DNA of 64,000 nucleotides from Zygnema circumcarinatum. Its lineage: Eukaryota; Streptophyta; Zygnematophyceae; Zygnematales; Zygnemataceae. The position numbers and the translations under genes were made by a program. Below, piece by piece: positions 29,181 to 45,775 of this stretch (position 1 is its first letter; every line of letters starts with the position of its first letter). The stretch covers positions 3,825,755 through 3,889,754 of the forward strand of contig CM074806.1 of assembly GCA_037447605.1 (NCBI GenBank). The letters run 5' to 3'. The notes under the pieces are model-generated. The model saw only the letters and a list, made by a program, of their open reading frames with translations. It was not told where the DNA came from and did no database searches.

Positions 29181-31423
29181 TCACAACACAAGTCTCTCCT
29201 TTTGCCGCATTTCTTCACATATTTTCAGCACGTCTTGAGCCAACCGTTTCGTGTATGGCCTATCCCCCTTGAAGGAGAGCAGCATTCTCGGCTCCACGTG
29301 GCACTCTTCAGCTCCATCTTCCGGCGCTCCCCCGCTCTCATCTGCATCAGTTCCTGCAGAATCTGTAGCTTGAAGGTCCCGATACACCTCGATATCGGAA
29401 TCGGAATCACTGAAATCTTGTACGATTGAACTTTTAGGGTTGACTGCCTGCAGCTCGTCCTGCTGCTGCATGCTGACTGCTCGGCCTGAAATCTCAGCAG
29501 TCAAAGCTTCCAAGAGCGGCCCTTCAATCCTGAGAGTGGATAAGTCGACAATGACAATGTCATCCAAGCCCGAGTTCCCCTGCACCTCGACATGCGTAGA
29601 AACTTAAAACGAGGGACTCAAATCACTTCAAATATTCAATTCACAAACCAGTAAGCTGAAGACATTGCTCATGGATGTTCATCGGTGAAGAAAAAGGTCT
29701 GTCAACCTCGATGCAGATGTATGCTGTGAATGTAATTAAATCTACCGCTTGGACAACAGAGGAGGCACAAAGCGGGAGTGCAGGTCCGTACTTGCTCGAT
29801 TCGAATATTAGGATGGCCGACAGCATCGCAAAAGTTGCGGTACGAGTTGACGAGAGGGTAGATCCTCGTGCGGGCCTTCAGGACCACGTATCCTCTTTTT
29901 CTTGCCAAGTCAAAGGCCTGCCCTCCACACCCTCCACAATGTTGGATTCAACCTTTAGGTTGATGCACAGCTTGGAGCAATATGTAGAATCAGCTTGCAG
30001 AACACGTTGTTGCATGGAGAGCCCAGCTTAGCTAGGTCTTGACTCACCTTCAGGCCTATCCATCTGCGTTGCAACATAACCAGCCAGATCACAGTAACTA
30101 ATAAAAGTAAAGCTTATAGGTAAAAATACAGGAAAAGTCACCTTTTACTTTCATGTCTACAGGAAACTTGATTAGACAGGCGACCTGACTGTCCCCACCT
30201 TGCGTTCATCCGCAGTGAGACGATGCGGAACCCTTCGGCTCCCAATTTTGGATTTGGAGGGCAGCCCTCGTGAGAGTCTCTCCACGTCATCTAGTGAAGG
30301 CCTGCCAGGCCGTGATTACAATCATCAAAATCTGCTACAGCAGCACCTAAAATCCAAGAAAAAAAAAAAATTGACAATCTCTTCAAATTCAGTGTTACTG
30401 GAATGTAATCATAATCAAGTTCATGATTTGCATCCTGAAAGGATTCCGAGCTACACCTCATTGATGGCAAATGGTCAGATTGAATTTCATCGAGAAGGAT
30501 GCGGAAGCTAGTTGCTTTCCAGAACTTCCAAGCCTTAATGAGGTTAAGCTAGTAGGTCCATTTGTACCTTTCTAAAACCTTCACAAGTATTAGGTCAACG
30601 GACAGTCACTGTCACTATGAGCCATCACTACCACTCCCCGATATTCCCCATATTTCATACATCCAAATAAACTTCAATGAACATTAACAAAAAACTTTAA
30701 CGCAATGACATATAACTCTAAATCATTGTAAATTGGATATGTGCCCGCCGAAAATAGAATATCTACCATTAAGTTTATTCATCACCTCTCCCCCCGCTTC
30801 TAATTTCTGCAACTAACAATGCTCTTTTCACTAGAATAAAGGCAAAACATACAGTTATAGTGCAAGCATACTTTCAGCAGACCACAAGAAAATAACCTTG
30901 TGCGTAGGACGCAATGCGCAGCTCTCACCTGGCCGTGTAGTCCGGGCCAAGGGGCTTCGAACTTTTACATTTCACCAAACACCGTCCCTCGTGCAGGCGC
31001 CCCAAATTTCGTCCACGACTTCTTCCAAAAGCGCTCTCCCTCAACCAATGCTTTCTGAACTCAAGCACTACACAATTTTCCGAAGCAGGGCCTACAGGTG
31101 CTGCCAAGGAAGTAAAAGCACGTGAAATTGTGGTAGTAGAGCGAAAGGCCGATGAATTCAGAAGTTCTTTTGCATACAAAGAGCATACATTTGAAAACTG
31201 TACAGCCCTCAAGTTCCAAGACGCATGCCGATTGAATAATTGGAAGCTATCTCCTGCCATAAGCGCCGCTCCGACGCGCATATCTGCCCTTTAACGTTAA
31301 CCTAAATATTAACTCTTTACCCTTATTTCTTCTTGGTAGGAAAACACGGCCTTGACGTCTGTACGAGGTCTCGACTGCGACGCGGCAATGCAGAGGCCGA
31401 GGGGCGAGCCAAGCGGACGCCAT
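29181..31423 (-). CDS. Conserved plastid-type protein of unknown function (PSLDDVERLSRG family)
   Basis: I do not know a function. Exons in coding order: 31423-31321, 31100-30929, 30301-30199, 29917-29792, 29579-29181; phases join to 300 residues. The first 35 residues (MASAWLAPRPLHCRV, then several Arg) look like a transit peptide. The core reads PSLDDVERLSRGLPSKSK, GSRRVPHRLTADERKAFDLA, KRGYVVLK, NSYRNFCDAVGHPNI, GNSGLDDIVIVDLSTLR. It is basic, strongly patterned and without membrane segments; I recall similar GSR.VPHRL proteins in plants and algae but cannot name them with certainty. The C-terminal third is acidic (SDSDSDIE, DADESGGAPEDGAEE) and ends in a short basic-acidic helix. The core exons join cleanly; exon 2 is the weakest call. 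Confidence 0.72.
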
Positions 31424-32651
31424 GGCGAGCAGAGGGAGGGGTGTGGCTGTGAGCGTGCCAAGCGGCTTCTGCGGAAAGGGCATTCACATGCGCATAAATT
31501 CTACCAACGGGATTTGCCGCTGTTAACTACAACAAAAATTACAACTGGAAATTAACCCTAATGAAACCGCGCGTTGTCTGCCTCGGTGAGGAAGGGACGA
31601 ACATGGAGCGGTATGAGCTTGCGGGCGAGAGGCCTGGACGGCGCAGCGAGAGCAGGTACCATAGTAAAAGCAGAGGGCTTTCTTGGGAGGGGGATTTCCG
31701 GGAGACACAGACAGTGGAGTCTCTTACAGTAATGGCTCCAAGCTTTATGGGCTTCGTCAGGAAGGTGCTCGTTTAGGCTTGGTGAGGAAAGTAGAGGGCG
31801 CATAAGAGGGGAGGGTGAGTCCATTCTAAACGCTACGGAGGTTTTGTGAAGAGAGAAAGATGACCACTGCGACGGTGAGGATCTCGTTCCTGGGACAGTA
31901 AACACCTCAGGCTTTCGATCTACATCTGATCTGAATCCGATGAAAAGTTTGCTTTTTTTTCAACAGTACAGAATTCAAAAAATGTTTCCCAATGTTGCAC
32001 GCGACTTCTAAAGAAAAAGGCGGCCGAGTCAGATTCCATGCTATCATGCGCAGTTTTGAAGCTTAAGTTGTAAAAACAGGCTAAAATTTACAAACAAAAA
32101 AAAAAAAAAACAACACTGCCTAATATGCCAAGTGATGAGTTTCCCAACTCTGGCAATCCGTCACTGATAAATGAACAAGCGGCTTAACCCCTCCTTATCT
32201 TTGCTACACGCAGATGTCGACCTTCTGAATCGCACGAGACAACAATCGAAGGCACTCCTAGTCGTTAGGACTTCAGTTAAAAGAAACCGTGAACCTTTGG
32301 ATACATCCCGACGACAATTCATGAATGAGGTCTCGCTTTTTCCCAGTCTCATATAATCGTCGATTTTGACAAGCACATGTAGTGCCGTTGAAACGGGGGC
32401 AATGCAGCCACACTGAGTGGCATATGAAGCCATCACGTTATAGGGCGACAACGCCAAGCTTCACCTCACACACGGCAGTGCGTTACAGTTTACCGCCTCA
32501 GAGGGGGCAGTTGTCATGCTTCTTTGGAGGGTTACTCAGTACCTGAACAGAAACAGCGCCCCAAAGAAACATCCAGACAACCCTCTGAGCAGAAAGCCCA
32601 TGATGCCATTGTGAACAGCAGGCAAATGTATTAAGTTGACACATTTCCTGA
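31424..32651. other. Intergenic region without a confident gene
   Basis: Open frames lie on both strands at 31558-31905 (-) and 31561-31776 (+), fully overlapping and matching no family. They may be chance frames or an exon of a gene I cannot recognise. An A-tract sits at 32095-32110. The left part holds the promoter of the 29181-31423 gene. Confidence 0.4.
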
Positions 32652-39014
<6,363 letters not shown>

Positions 39015-40536
39015 CCTCCCTCCTCCCAGAGCCGCCCCCTGGAACTGACCTGCAGTCAACGCCCTTTCTTCCCCACCTCCTGCCTGCCCAATCCCCCAAG
39101 CCCTCCCTCCCTCCCTCCCTCCCTCCCTCCCTCCCTCCTCCTGCAGAACAGGCCTGAGAGGCTCTTGCTCCCTTGCAGCCTCTCGCCCGACTGCAGGACG
39201 ACGGACCGAGCGCGGGTCGGTGCGGCTCCAGGGCACTGCCACGCTGGACAACGCCGCCACGTGTGATCACGATATTCGGTTATGGCGAATGAAAGAGAGC
39301 CACGTGGCGACGCCGACATTCCACAAGGACGGTGGGACGCCAATGGCGAGCCGGCGCGCTATGCTGACTCACGGGGGGAGGGAGACTGACCGTGCTGACG
39401 CGGCAGGGGGGGGAGTTGGGTGATGATGGAGCCATCTAAATCGTATCGCATACGATATATCGAGATATTGAAAAATGTCCTCACTTTTTGTTTTTTTATT
39501 TTTTCATGCTTTCATGATACTATGATAGTTGTGCTAGCCGAAAAATGAAGAAGTACAGGAGTTGGCATTGACAAACCAAAGTAAAATTAGCAAAATTGAC
39601 CCCATTATGCACGTAGAAAACTGATTCCTGCAATCGGACATCTTGCCACAACCATGAAAACAACTCCTATTTGTGTAGGCAGCGCATGCTCCAGGCTTGT
39701 CCTCGTAATGTTTGTAGCCTTAAGTACTCCCAGTTTGACTCTTCACATGCAGGTGCACACAGAACGGTACACGGTGAAGCATTTCAACCAGTCTTCAAAT
39801 GGATCAAGCACAGGTGTACAATGCAAAGGGGGATAAGCGCTCCCCTCCCCCCCCCTCCTGATCGTAGGTTTCTCCAGACTGGGAATTAGCTGAGGCAGAT
39901 AGTATACCGAGGGACACAAGGAGGAACCGCTCCAAGATGTAGAGTTGACTAACACCTCAGAAATACATAAGAAGTTGTAGGTTACAGGAAATCAACCATC
40001 AAACACAACAAAAATAGTTGTGATGGTGTCTGGACAGAGTCCACACGCGTAGCCTGCACCACTACAGCGCAGCTACTTACAAGAATCTCTTACACCACTT
40101 ACTGTCTGCTTGCTCCCTTTTCCTCCCCCTTCTTCTCCCTCCCTCCACTTTCTTTCTCTTACACCAGGAGCTCCGCAGGCATCGATCGAAAACCTCCTAT
40201 GCAGTTTATTGACAAGCAGAGCAATGCTTTGAGAGAGAGCGAGAGAAAGAAAGAGAGAGCGAGAGGGAGCTAGCGAGGGAGGGAGAGAGAGAGATCCTGC
40301 CACGAGAGGATCCCTGCCTAGAACAATTCTTGAAGTCCAATAGGCGTATAGGACATGGCACGCTTGGCTGGCCCGCACTACCCCATACAGTGTACATAGA
40401 AACCGCTACTGGAAGGGCCGGTCTATTGTGATTTTGCCCAGTGGGCTGCAAATGAATGAATGCCGCCGGTGCTGATGGTCTTCTCACTGTCGGAGAGAGC
40501 CCTCAGTCGAAGCGCGTTCAGGGGAGAGCGGCTCTC
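39015..40536. promoter_or_regulatory. PCCB promoter and intergenic region
   Basis: CACGTG boxes at 39258-39263 and 39301-39306 lie 245-290 bases upstream of the PCCB start, either side of a GC-rich stretch. Open frames at 39654-39889 and 40073-40487 match nothing; the latter crosses a purine-rich GA tract at 40230-40293. The right end is the 3' region of the transporter gene. Confidence 0.5.
39102..39137. repeat. (CCCT)n microsatellite upstream of PCCB
   Basis: About nine CCCT units lie roughly 100 bases upstream of the PCCB start codon. Read as protein it yields Gly-Arg-Glu-Gly low complexity, which argues against the longer N-terminal extension of PCCB. Confidence 0.95.
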
Positions 40537-43500
40537 TCATGAAGTGGAAGGGGCCTTCAGGGGCAGCACTTCCTCTTTGGAAACCTCAACAACAGCCCTT
40601 GCACCCAATTTCTGCACAAGCCAACCTCAGTAATTCTTTAGAAATCAAAGTCAAATCCTCCGCCAGCTGCCAGCCTACATGGGCTCATTAAGTTTTGGCA
40701 TATTCTATGTCGGCAGCCACTTACATATAACGATAAACATTATCCTGGTGTCCGCAAAGAGTCTACATGTGAAGTGAGCTATAACATGACATTGGCGGGA
40801 TTGACTTCAAACAGGTATAGGCAAGTCTGATGTTATTCCTTTCATGGAACTGACAACAGGTCCCTATAAGCTACTGGAAAATCATAGCCACTTCCACCTC
40901 GTCTCCGCGTTCGAATAAAAGAAATCAATCGATGCAAGGTGAGATAGTACTATAAGAAACATAGAATGAAAACAAACACATACACTGAAACACAATTACA
41001 AATATGAGGTTCTTCTCAAGTTAGAGCATTTGGACTCCAACATCATTTATTCAGATAATTCGGTACAGTACTTCGATATTTTCCACCCCATGCTTCTTGC
41101 AGCTTTCTTTGCCTTCCATTCTGCTCGCTTCTTTATGCCGCAAACTGCGCAGTGAAGACACGAAAAATGTAGTAACCGCCACGACATCATTGGTGGTATG
41201 AGGTGCAGAGGACCAAACCTGACGAACATAACCGTAGAGAGTGCATCCCAGGATGGTGATGGAGCAGCCCAAAATGTTCAGTACAGACATAGGATTACGG
41301 AAGAGAAACCTGGTCCATAGAAACAGTACAGCCCCCGAATTGCCAATTCTCGATCAGTAGAAAGATGTGATTAGTATCGAAATGCCATTTCATACAGCCT
41401 CCGATGAAAATGTGCAAGTTTGTATAAACCACAGGAGCGGATGACAGAGCTTTGAGTAGAACAATGATGAATAGAGGAAAGAAATAGGAAGCGCGTTGTA
41501 ATGCTTTGTAACTTTACAATTCACAACTGTGCATCCTTATCCAGAAGACTGACGCACGGTTTCCTGCACATTTGAGCACTTCAGACTCAAACCAGAAATT
41601 CTACTGATACAAGCAACCAGTGATCAGATCTCCCAGATGCTTACTGATGCAAGATGTTCCGGATCAGTGCTCAGTGCACAGCCTCCCATATGAGCATGAA
41701 AGATGACACAAAGCGTTTGCACAAGTTTCCTGAGTTCATACCAAGAAGCTGCGATAGCCACAGCGGTTTTCATGTTACCGGCCACATTGAAAGTGAGAGC
41801 AGAAGTTGTCTGAATGACATAGAAGATGGAGTAATTCAGCGAAAATGCCAGTACTCCGCTCACGAATAATATAGACAACGGTTGGATAAGTGCCTGCTGA
41901 TCCAACGCCCACTTCTGAACTCCAAATCCTTCCGCCAGAAGGGCTGGGAAAATAAGCAGCATGGTAGCGTATGGCGCCATATAGTAAACCTGCAAAAGTA
42001 CTGGCAGTTAGTAGATCAAACCACAGAACGAACATTTACAAACGCAAAATGAGATAAATCAATTTCAAAAGAGCAGACAATGCCGGATACTCCAAGTGGT
42101 GCGCCTAAAGAGGAGTGACAAAATAAGGATATTTGCTGCACAGGATGGAAGTTCCAGCAAAGACGCTAAGAACCCATCGAAGTGGCAAGCCATGCATCAA
42201 AACGACATTGCAATATATAACTATACACGGAAGATGATTATGGAAAAGACTCACAGTGTTCAAGCTGTCAAAACTGTATTTTCCATGAAGTAGGGTCTCT
42301 GCGAGAATAGTCTGCCGAGAAAGTTACGAGTCAGTAATTGGTTGAGGGGCACGTCCCATTAACAGTAAGTGCTTCTCCTATATTAAGTGTTCAGTTCCCA
42401 CTTCAGTGGCATGGCATTGGCAACGAGCTGAAGTGTGCAAGGTCAGACCTGCCTTGCATGGCCGCCTGGAATATTTAAGTCTGGAATAATTACCTTAGTG
42501 GAGGTGACAAAACAACCCGCCATGGCCGCGATAAAACCCTTCCAGACAAAGCTCAACTCAGTAACACTTGTCAATACAATGCCTCCCACAACAGGAAGCA
42601 AGGATAAATAAATCCGGTAGTCGAACAACCTGCCCCAAACGACCCTCTGCAAAAAGACTGCAGCAGAAATAAACATCGAGTCGGTTACACGTACATTGCC
42701 AGTTGTCGCCAAAGCTAGCAAATAGCTACATGTCCTGAAACCGCAGGCATGCACTGTGAAACAACAGAGAAACCAATATGCAAGAACTGATCTGGGCACC
42801 GTATTTTGCATAATTAAAGAAGAAAAACGATCCAAAGAAAAGTCTTTTGAGGCCGAGCATTCAAAGACTCTACGAATTGTTCACTCCAAAAGGAACGAGG
42901 TGTCTCATCAATCTCAACACGGTTTGAAATTGACCTATAGGCCTTTACTTACTAGTTGTTGCAGGAGTAAGTGACTTGACGGTCTGCATGAAGGAGACTG
43001 GTATAGAGGACAGGCTAACATTGCCCAAGACAATATTGGTGCAGAACACAACCGCCATCGGAAAAATTCGTGTCCATTTGTCGGCTGACTTAACTTCCAC
43101 TAACGGTCGCAACTGCACAAAGATAGAAAATCATCAGAAAAAAATTCAGCGAAATTGGATGCCTGCACCGACAGCAAGGTAGAATTGAGTGGTAACCTGA
43201 AGACTTAAACTCAATTGTCATTTTAATTTCAACGCAGGGCTACAATGTTTATGAGCGGTTTCAGCTAATCCAAGTTATTGCTTCCGACTTCGTCTCAGCA
43301 AGACACGGCGAAGGAGGAAAACAAAGAGTAGCTTCGAGGCACCTTCAGTATTCGAAGACAAAAGTATGCTCCAAGCGTGGAAATAATGAAATGAATAGTG
43401 CTCAGAGTCAGAGGAAACTCGAATTTCAACTCTGCGGTTACAAAGAAAGACACACCCCTATATTATCGATCACTTCACACAATCTTGACATTACCAATAT

Positions 43501-43974
43501 TTTTTCAAGGTAAAGGCATTGATCGGACGTTGGAATAGATTAAGCTCGTCTGAAGATCTACCAGGCATTAAAGACGTTATCTTTACTGCTGTGGATCTAC
43601 ATTCTGAGAAAGAGGATTTCTGTCATAACAGGGAGCTAGCGAGGCAACAAAGACAGTTCAGCTGATCTGCCACACCTCTCACATCCTTCGCCACCCTTCA
43701 ACATTCTCCGCACCAGTAACTCACGTTGAAAGATGTACTTGTTCAGGATGACAGTTGCCACGTTGAAAAACCACCACTGCCCGATCGATATTATCTGCAC
43801 AACGGCATTGGAGACCCGAATGAAGGCAAACACCGTCTGATCAGGATCCGCCTTCTTGCCGTCAGGCTCCGTGCGAGCGTTTAGCAGCTTCGCTGTCTCC
43901 ATGGCGTCCGTTGACTGCGCAGACGGTCCTCTCGGGCGGTGTAAGAAATGTCCTTCCGAGGAGATGTGGGACAT
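40537..43974 (-). CDS. Nucleotide-sugar transporter, NST-KT/TPT family (GONST5/UUAT-like)
   Basis: Golgi antiporter that would import a nucleotide sugar in exchange for UMP or GMP to feed cell-wall polysaccharide and glycoprotein synthesis. Exons in coding order: 43974-43725, 43431-43343, 43112-42953, 42657-42494, 42311-42255, 41989-41742, 41309-41219, 40611-40537; 377 residues, or 353 if the second Met (43902) is used. Phases all join. About ten hydrophobic segments are visible, with family blocks GQWWFFNVATVILNKYIFQ, FEFPLTLSTIHF, VLGNVSLSSIPVSFMQTVKS, YRIYLSLLPVVGGIVLTS, SVTELSF, VYYMAPYATMLL, YSIFYVIQTTSALTFNVAGN and the KT-type motif NMKTAVAI. It ends in a short charged tail (KAPSTS). 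Substrate (UDP-Gal, UDP-Glc, UDP-GlcNAc or GDP-sugar) cannot be read. A telomere-like repeat lies 14 bases upstream of the first Met. Confidence 0.92.
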
Positions 43975-43987
43975 GTCCTGTGCAACC

Positions 43988-44060
43988 CCCTAACCCTAAC
44001 CCTAACCCTAACCCTAACTCTAACTCTAACCCTAACCCCAACCCTAACCCTAACCCTAAA
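43988..44060. repeat. Interstitial telomere-like tract (CCCTAA)n
   Basis: Twelve units of CCCTAA with a few variants (CTCTAA, CCCCAA) form a 73-base tract of the TTAGGG (vertebrate-type) telomere repeat. It lies in the 5' leader or core promoter of the nucleotide-sugar transporter gene. Confidence 0.95.
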
Positions 44061-44292
44061 TGCCGGCCTCCCCGTGCTCTCCTCCTGCTCTGCCCTCCAT
44101 GGCGCCTCCTGCTACGCACAGCGCCCAGGAAAAAAAAAGAGGGAGGGAAGGCCGCATTAAAAGGTACCTCCTTAAGGTTAAACCAATCACGTCTTGCAAC
44201 GTGTGACTAATTTAATACGTGGCATACTGTGATTGAACGTTGGATGGAGTCCCGTCAAAGTCAAAAAGAACGGAGGCACCTGAAGAGAGACG

Positions 44293-45242
44293 TATATATA
44301 GGGTAGTGATATTTCCACCCCTTTTTTGGATCCAAACACCCCTTCCCGGCCGGGCAGATTTCAAAAGGGATTAAAAACGGAAAATGCTTTTTTCACACCT
44401 TTTTGGAATCGATACCCACCTTCTTCCGTCGGCTGATTTTATTTTTGCTAACCAAGGAAAATGATACCCCGTCACCGCATTTTGAATACTGTATCCCGCC
44501 TACCTGAATTTTTTGAGGGAAAGAAATATCTGCCTGCCCGAATCCGCTCGGAGCGGAAGATCCGTTCGCCACGAGATCGTTCGCGGGTGTCCGTCTTTCA
44601 CACGTGTGTGTCAATCGCAGCTGTCGATTCCCTCGCAGATCGCACCACTGCAGATCACCGTTCGATCTGCAGCCGGCCTTGATCTCAGCGAATGGAAAGC
44701 GCCCACGAGTCCCGTCAAAGCCGGATCGCACTTGCGAGTGCGCGCGTACCTCGGCCCGAGATCTTGTTCTATTGTCAGCTCCCAGCCAATCAAAATTTGC
44801 CACGTGTTAAATTTTTGACGTGGAAAATTTTGATTGGTCCAAATTCTCAATGTACAAAATTTTTGGTACGACCGTACGATATTTGTACGGACAAATTTTT
44901 GAGACGACTTTGGGGGGATATGTGGGCCCGTGCCATTCGCTGTGACCGAGCCCGGCTGCAGATGAAATAGTGATCTGCCTCGTTGCGATCTGCGAGGGAA
45001 TCGACGGCTGCGATTGACCGCACGCGTGAAAAAAATTCAGGTAAGCGGGATATTCAAATGGAGTGAAGGGTTATAATTTTCCTTGTTTCGCAAAAATACA
45101 ATCTGCCGATGGAGGGTGGGTATCGATTCCAAAAAGGTGTGAAAAAAGCATTTTCCGTTTTTAATCCTTTTTGAAATCTGCCCGGCCGGGAAGGGGTGTT
45201 TGGATCCAAAAAAGGGGTGGAAATATCACTACCCTATATATA
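44293..45242. mobile_element. Non-coding foldback (MITE-like) element with long terminal inverted repeats
   Basis: The first about 130 bases (44293-44425, from TATATATAGGGTAGTG to the CGATACCCACC block) reappear almost base for base in reverse at 45115-45242. The arms go on imperfectly inwards: CCCGCCTACCTGAATTTTTT at about 44495-44514 against its complement near 45035-45052, then CAATCGCAGCTGTCGATTCC near 44613 against its complement near 45000, and GATCTGCAGCCGGC near 44667. Total about 950 bp with a central loop of about 200. No transposase frame is visible; short frames inside (44393-44970) lie in the arms. The ends are within TATATA, so a TA target duplication is possible but cannot be proved. 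Confidence 0.88.
44786..44837. other. Nested 20-base inverted repeat inside the foldback loop
   Basis: CCAATCAAAATTTGCCACGT at 44786-44805 faces ACGTGGAAAATTTTGATTGG at 44818-44837 with one mismatch and a 12-base loop. Each arm carries a CCAAT box and an ACGTGG/CCACGT G-box core, so it could act as a symmetric promoter module. It may also be a second, smaller inserted element. Confidence 0.8.
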
Positions 45243-45621
45243 ATATGTTTTCCGGGCGGAAAGGAGACATTTTTCGGGATTCTGTCCGAATCAGAATTTT
45301 ATCTGCCGGAAAATCTGAGATTCTCGACTGCTTATTGGTGGATGTTTTCAACGGGCAGGTTCGGCTGTTTTTTCAGAGGAAAGAAAATCTGAAAATTGTT
45401 TCCGCCGCCAGTTACCAGATTTCATTCCGTACAATTTCGTACTGTACTATATCCTATCCGTACATCACGATATTCGTACATACTGTAAGTACAGTACTGT
45501 TTTTTGTTCTGTACGGACATGTCTTCATGTTAAGGAGGCAGGAGTGTTTTGGGGAGGAGACTTCAAACATTGAGTTCCAAAATTTCAGGGTCTCAGAAGA
45601 GAGAGAGAGAGCGGGAATGCG

Positions 45622-45677
<56 letters not shown>

Positions 45678-45775
45678 AGAAAGGGAAGGAGTACAGGCAG
45701 GCAGGCTCAGAGGGCACTGGAAGGTAGGAGAGAGGGCGTTAGGGTGTAGGGTTATTGGCTGGGCTGTGCGGTGCA
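45243..45775. promoter_or_regulatory. Upstream region of MATH-domain gene
   Basis: Lies between the foldback element and the start codon of the MATH gene. Around 45430-45510 the motif GTAC recurs about eight times (TTCGTAC, CGTACA, AGTACAG, TGTACG), some forming short palindromes. It ends with the GA microsatellite and a plausible leader. Confidence 0.5.
45623..45674. repeat. (GA)n microsatellite in the 5' leader region
   Basis: About 26 GA units lie 100-150 bases upstream of the MATH-gene start codon. GA repeats near plant start sites can bind GAGA-binding (BBR/BPC) proteins; the role here is unproven. Confidence 0.95.

Noticed and set aside
31558-31905. Opposed ORFs of 115 and 71 codons
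   Set aside because: They fully overlap on opposite strands with no recognisable motif, splice context or neighbouring exon.
39015-39260. N-terminal extension of PCCB to 39260
   Set aside because: It runs through the CCCT repeat giving Gly-Arg-Glu-Gly units; the Met at 39014 yields a proper mitochondrial presequence.
44393-44970. ORFs inside the foldback element as a transposase
   Set aside because: They mirror each other because the arms are inverted copies, and no DDE or other catalytic motif is visible.
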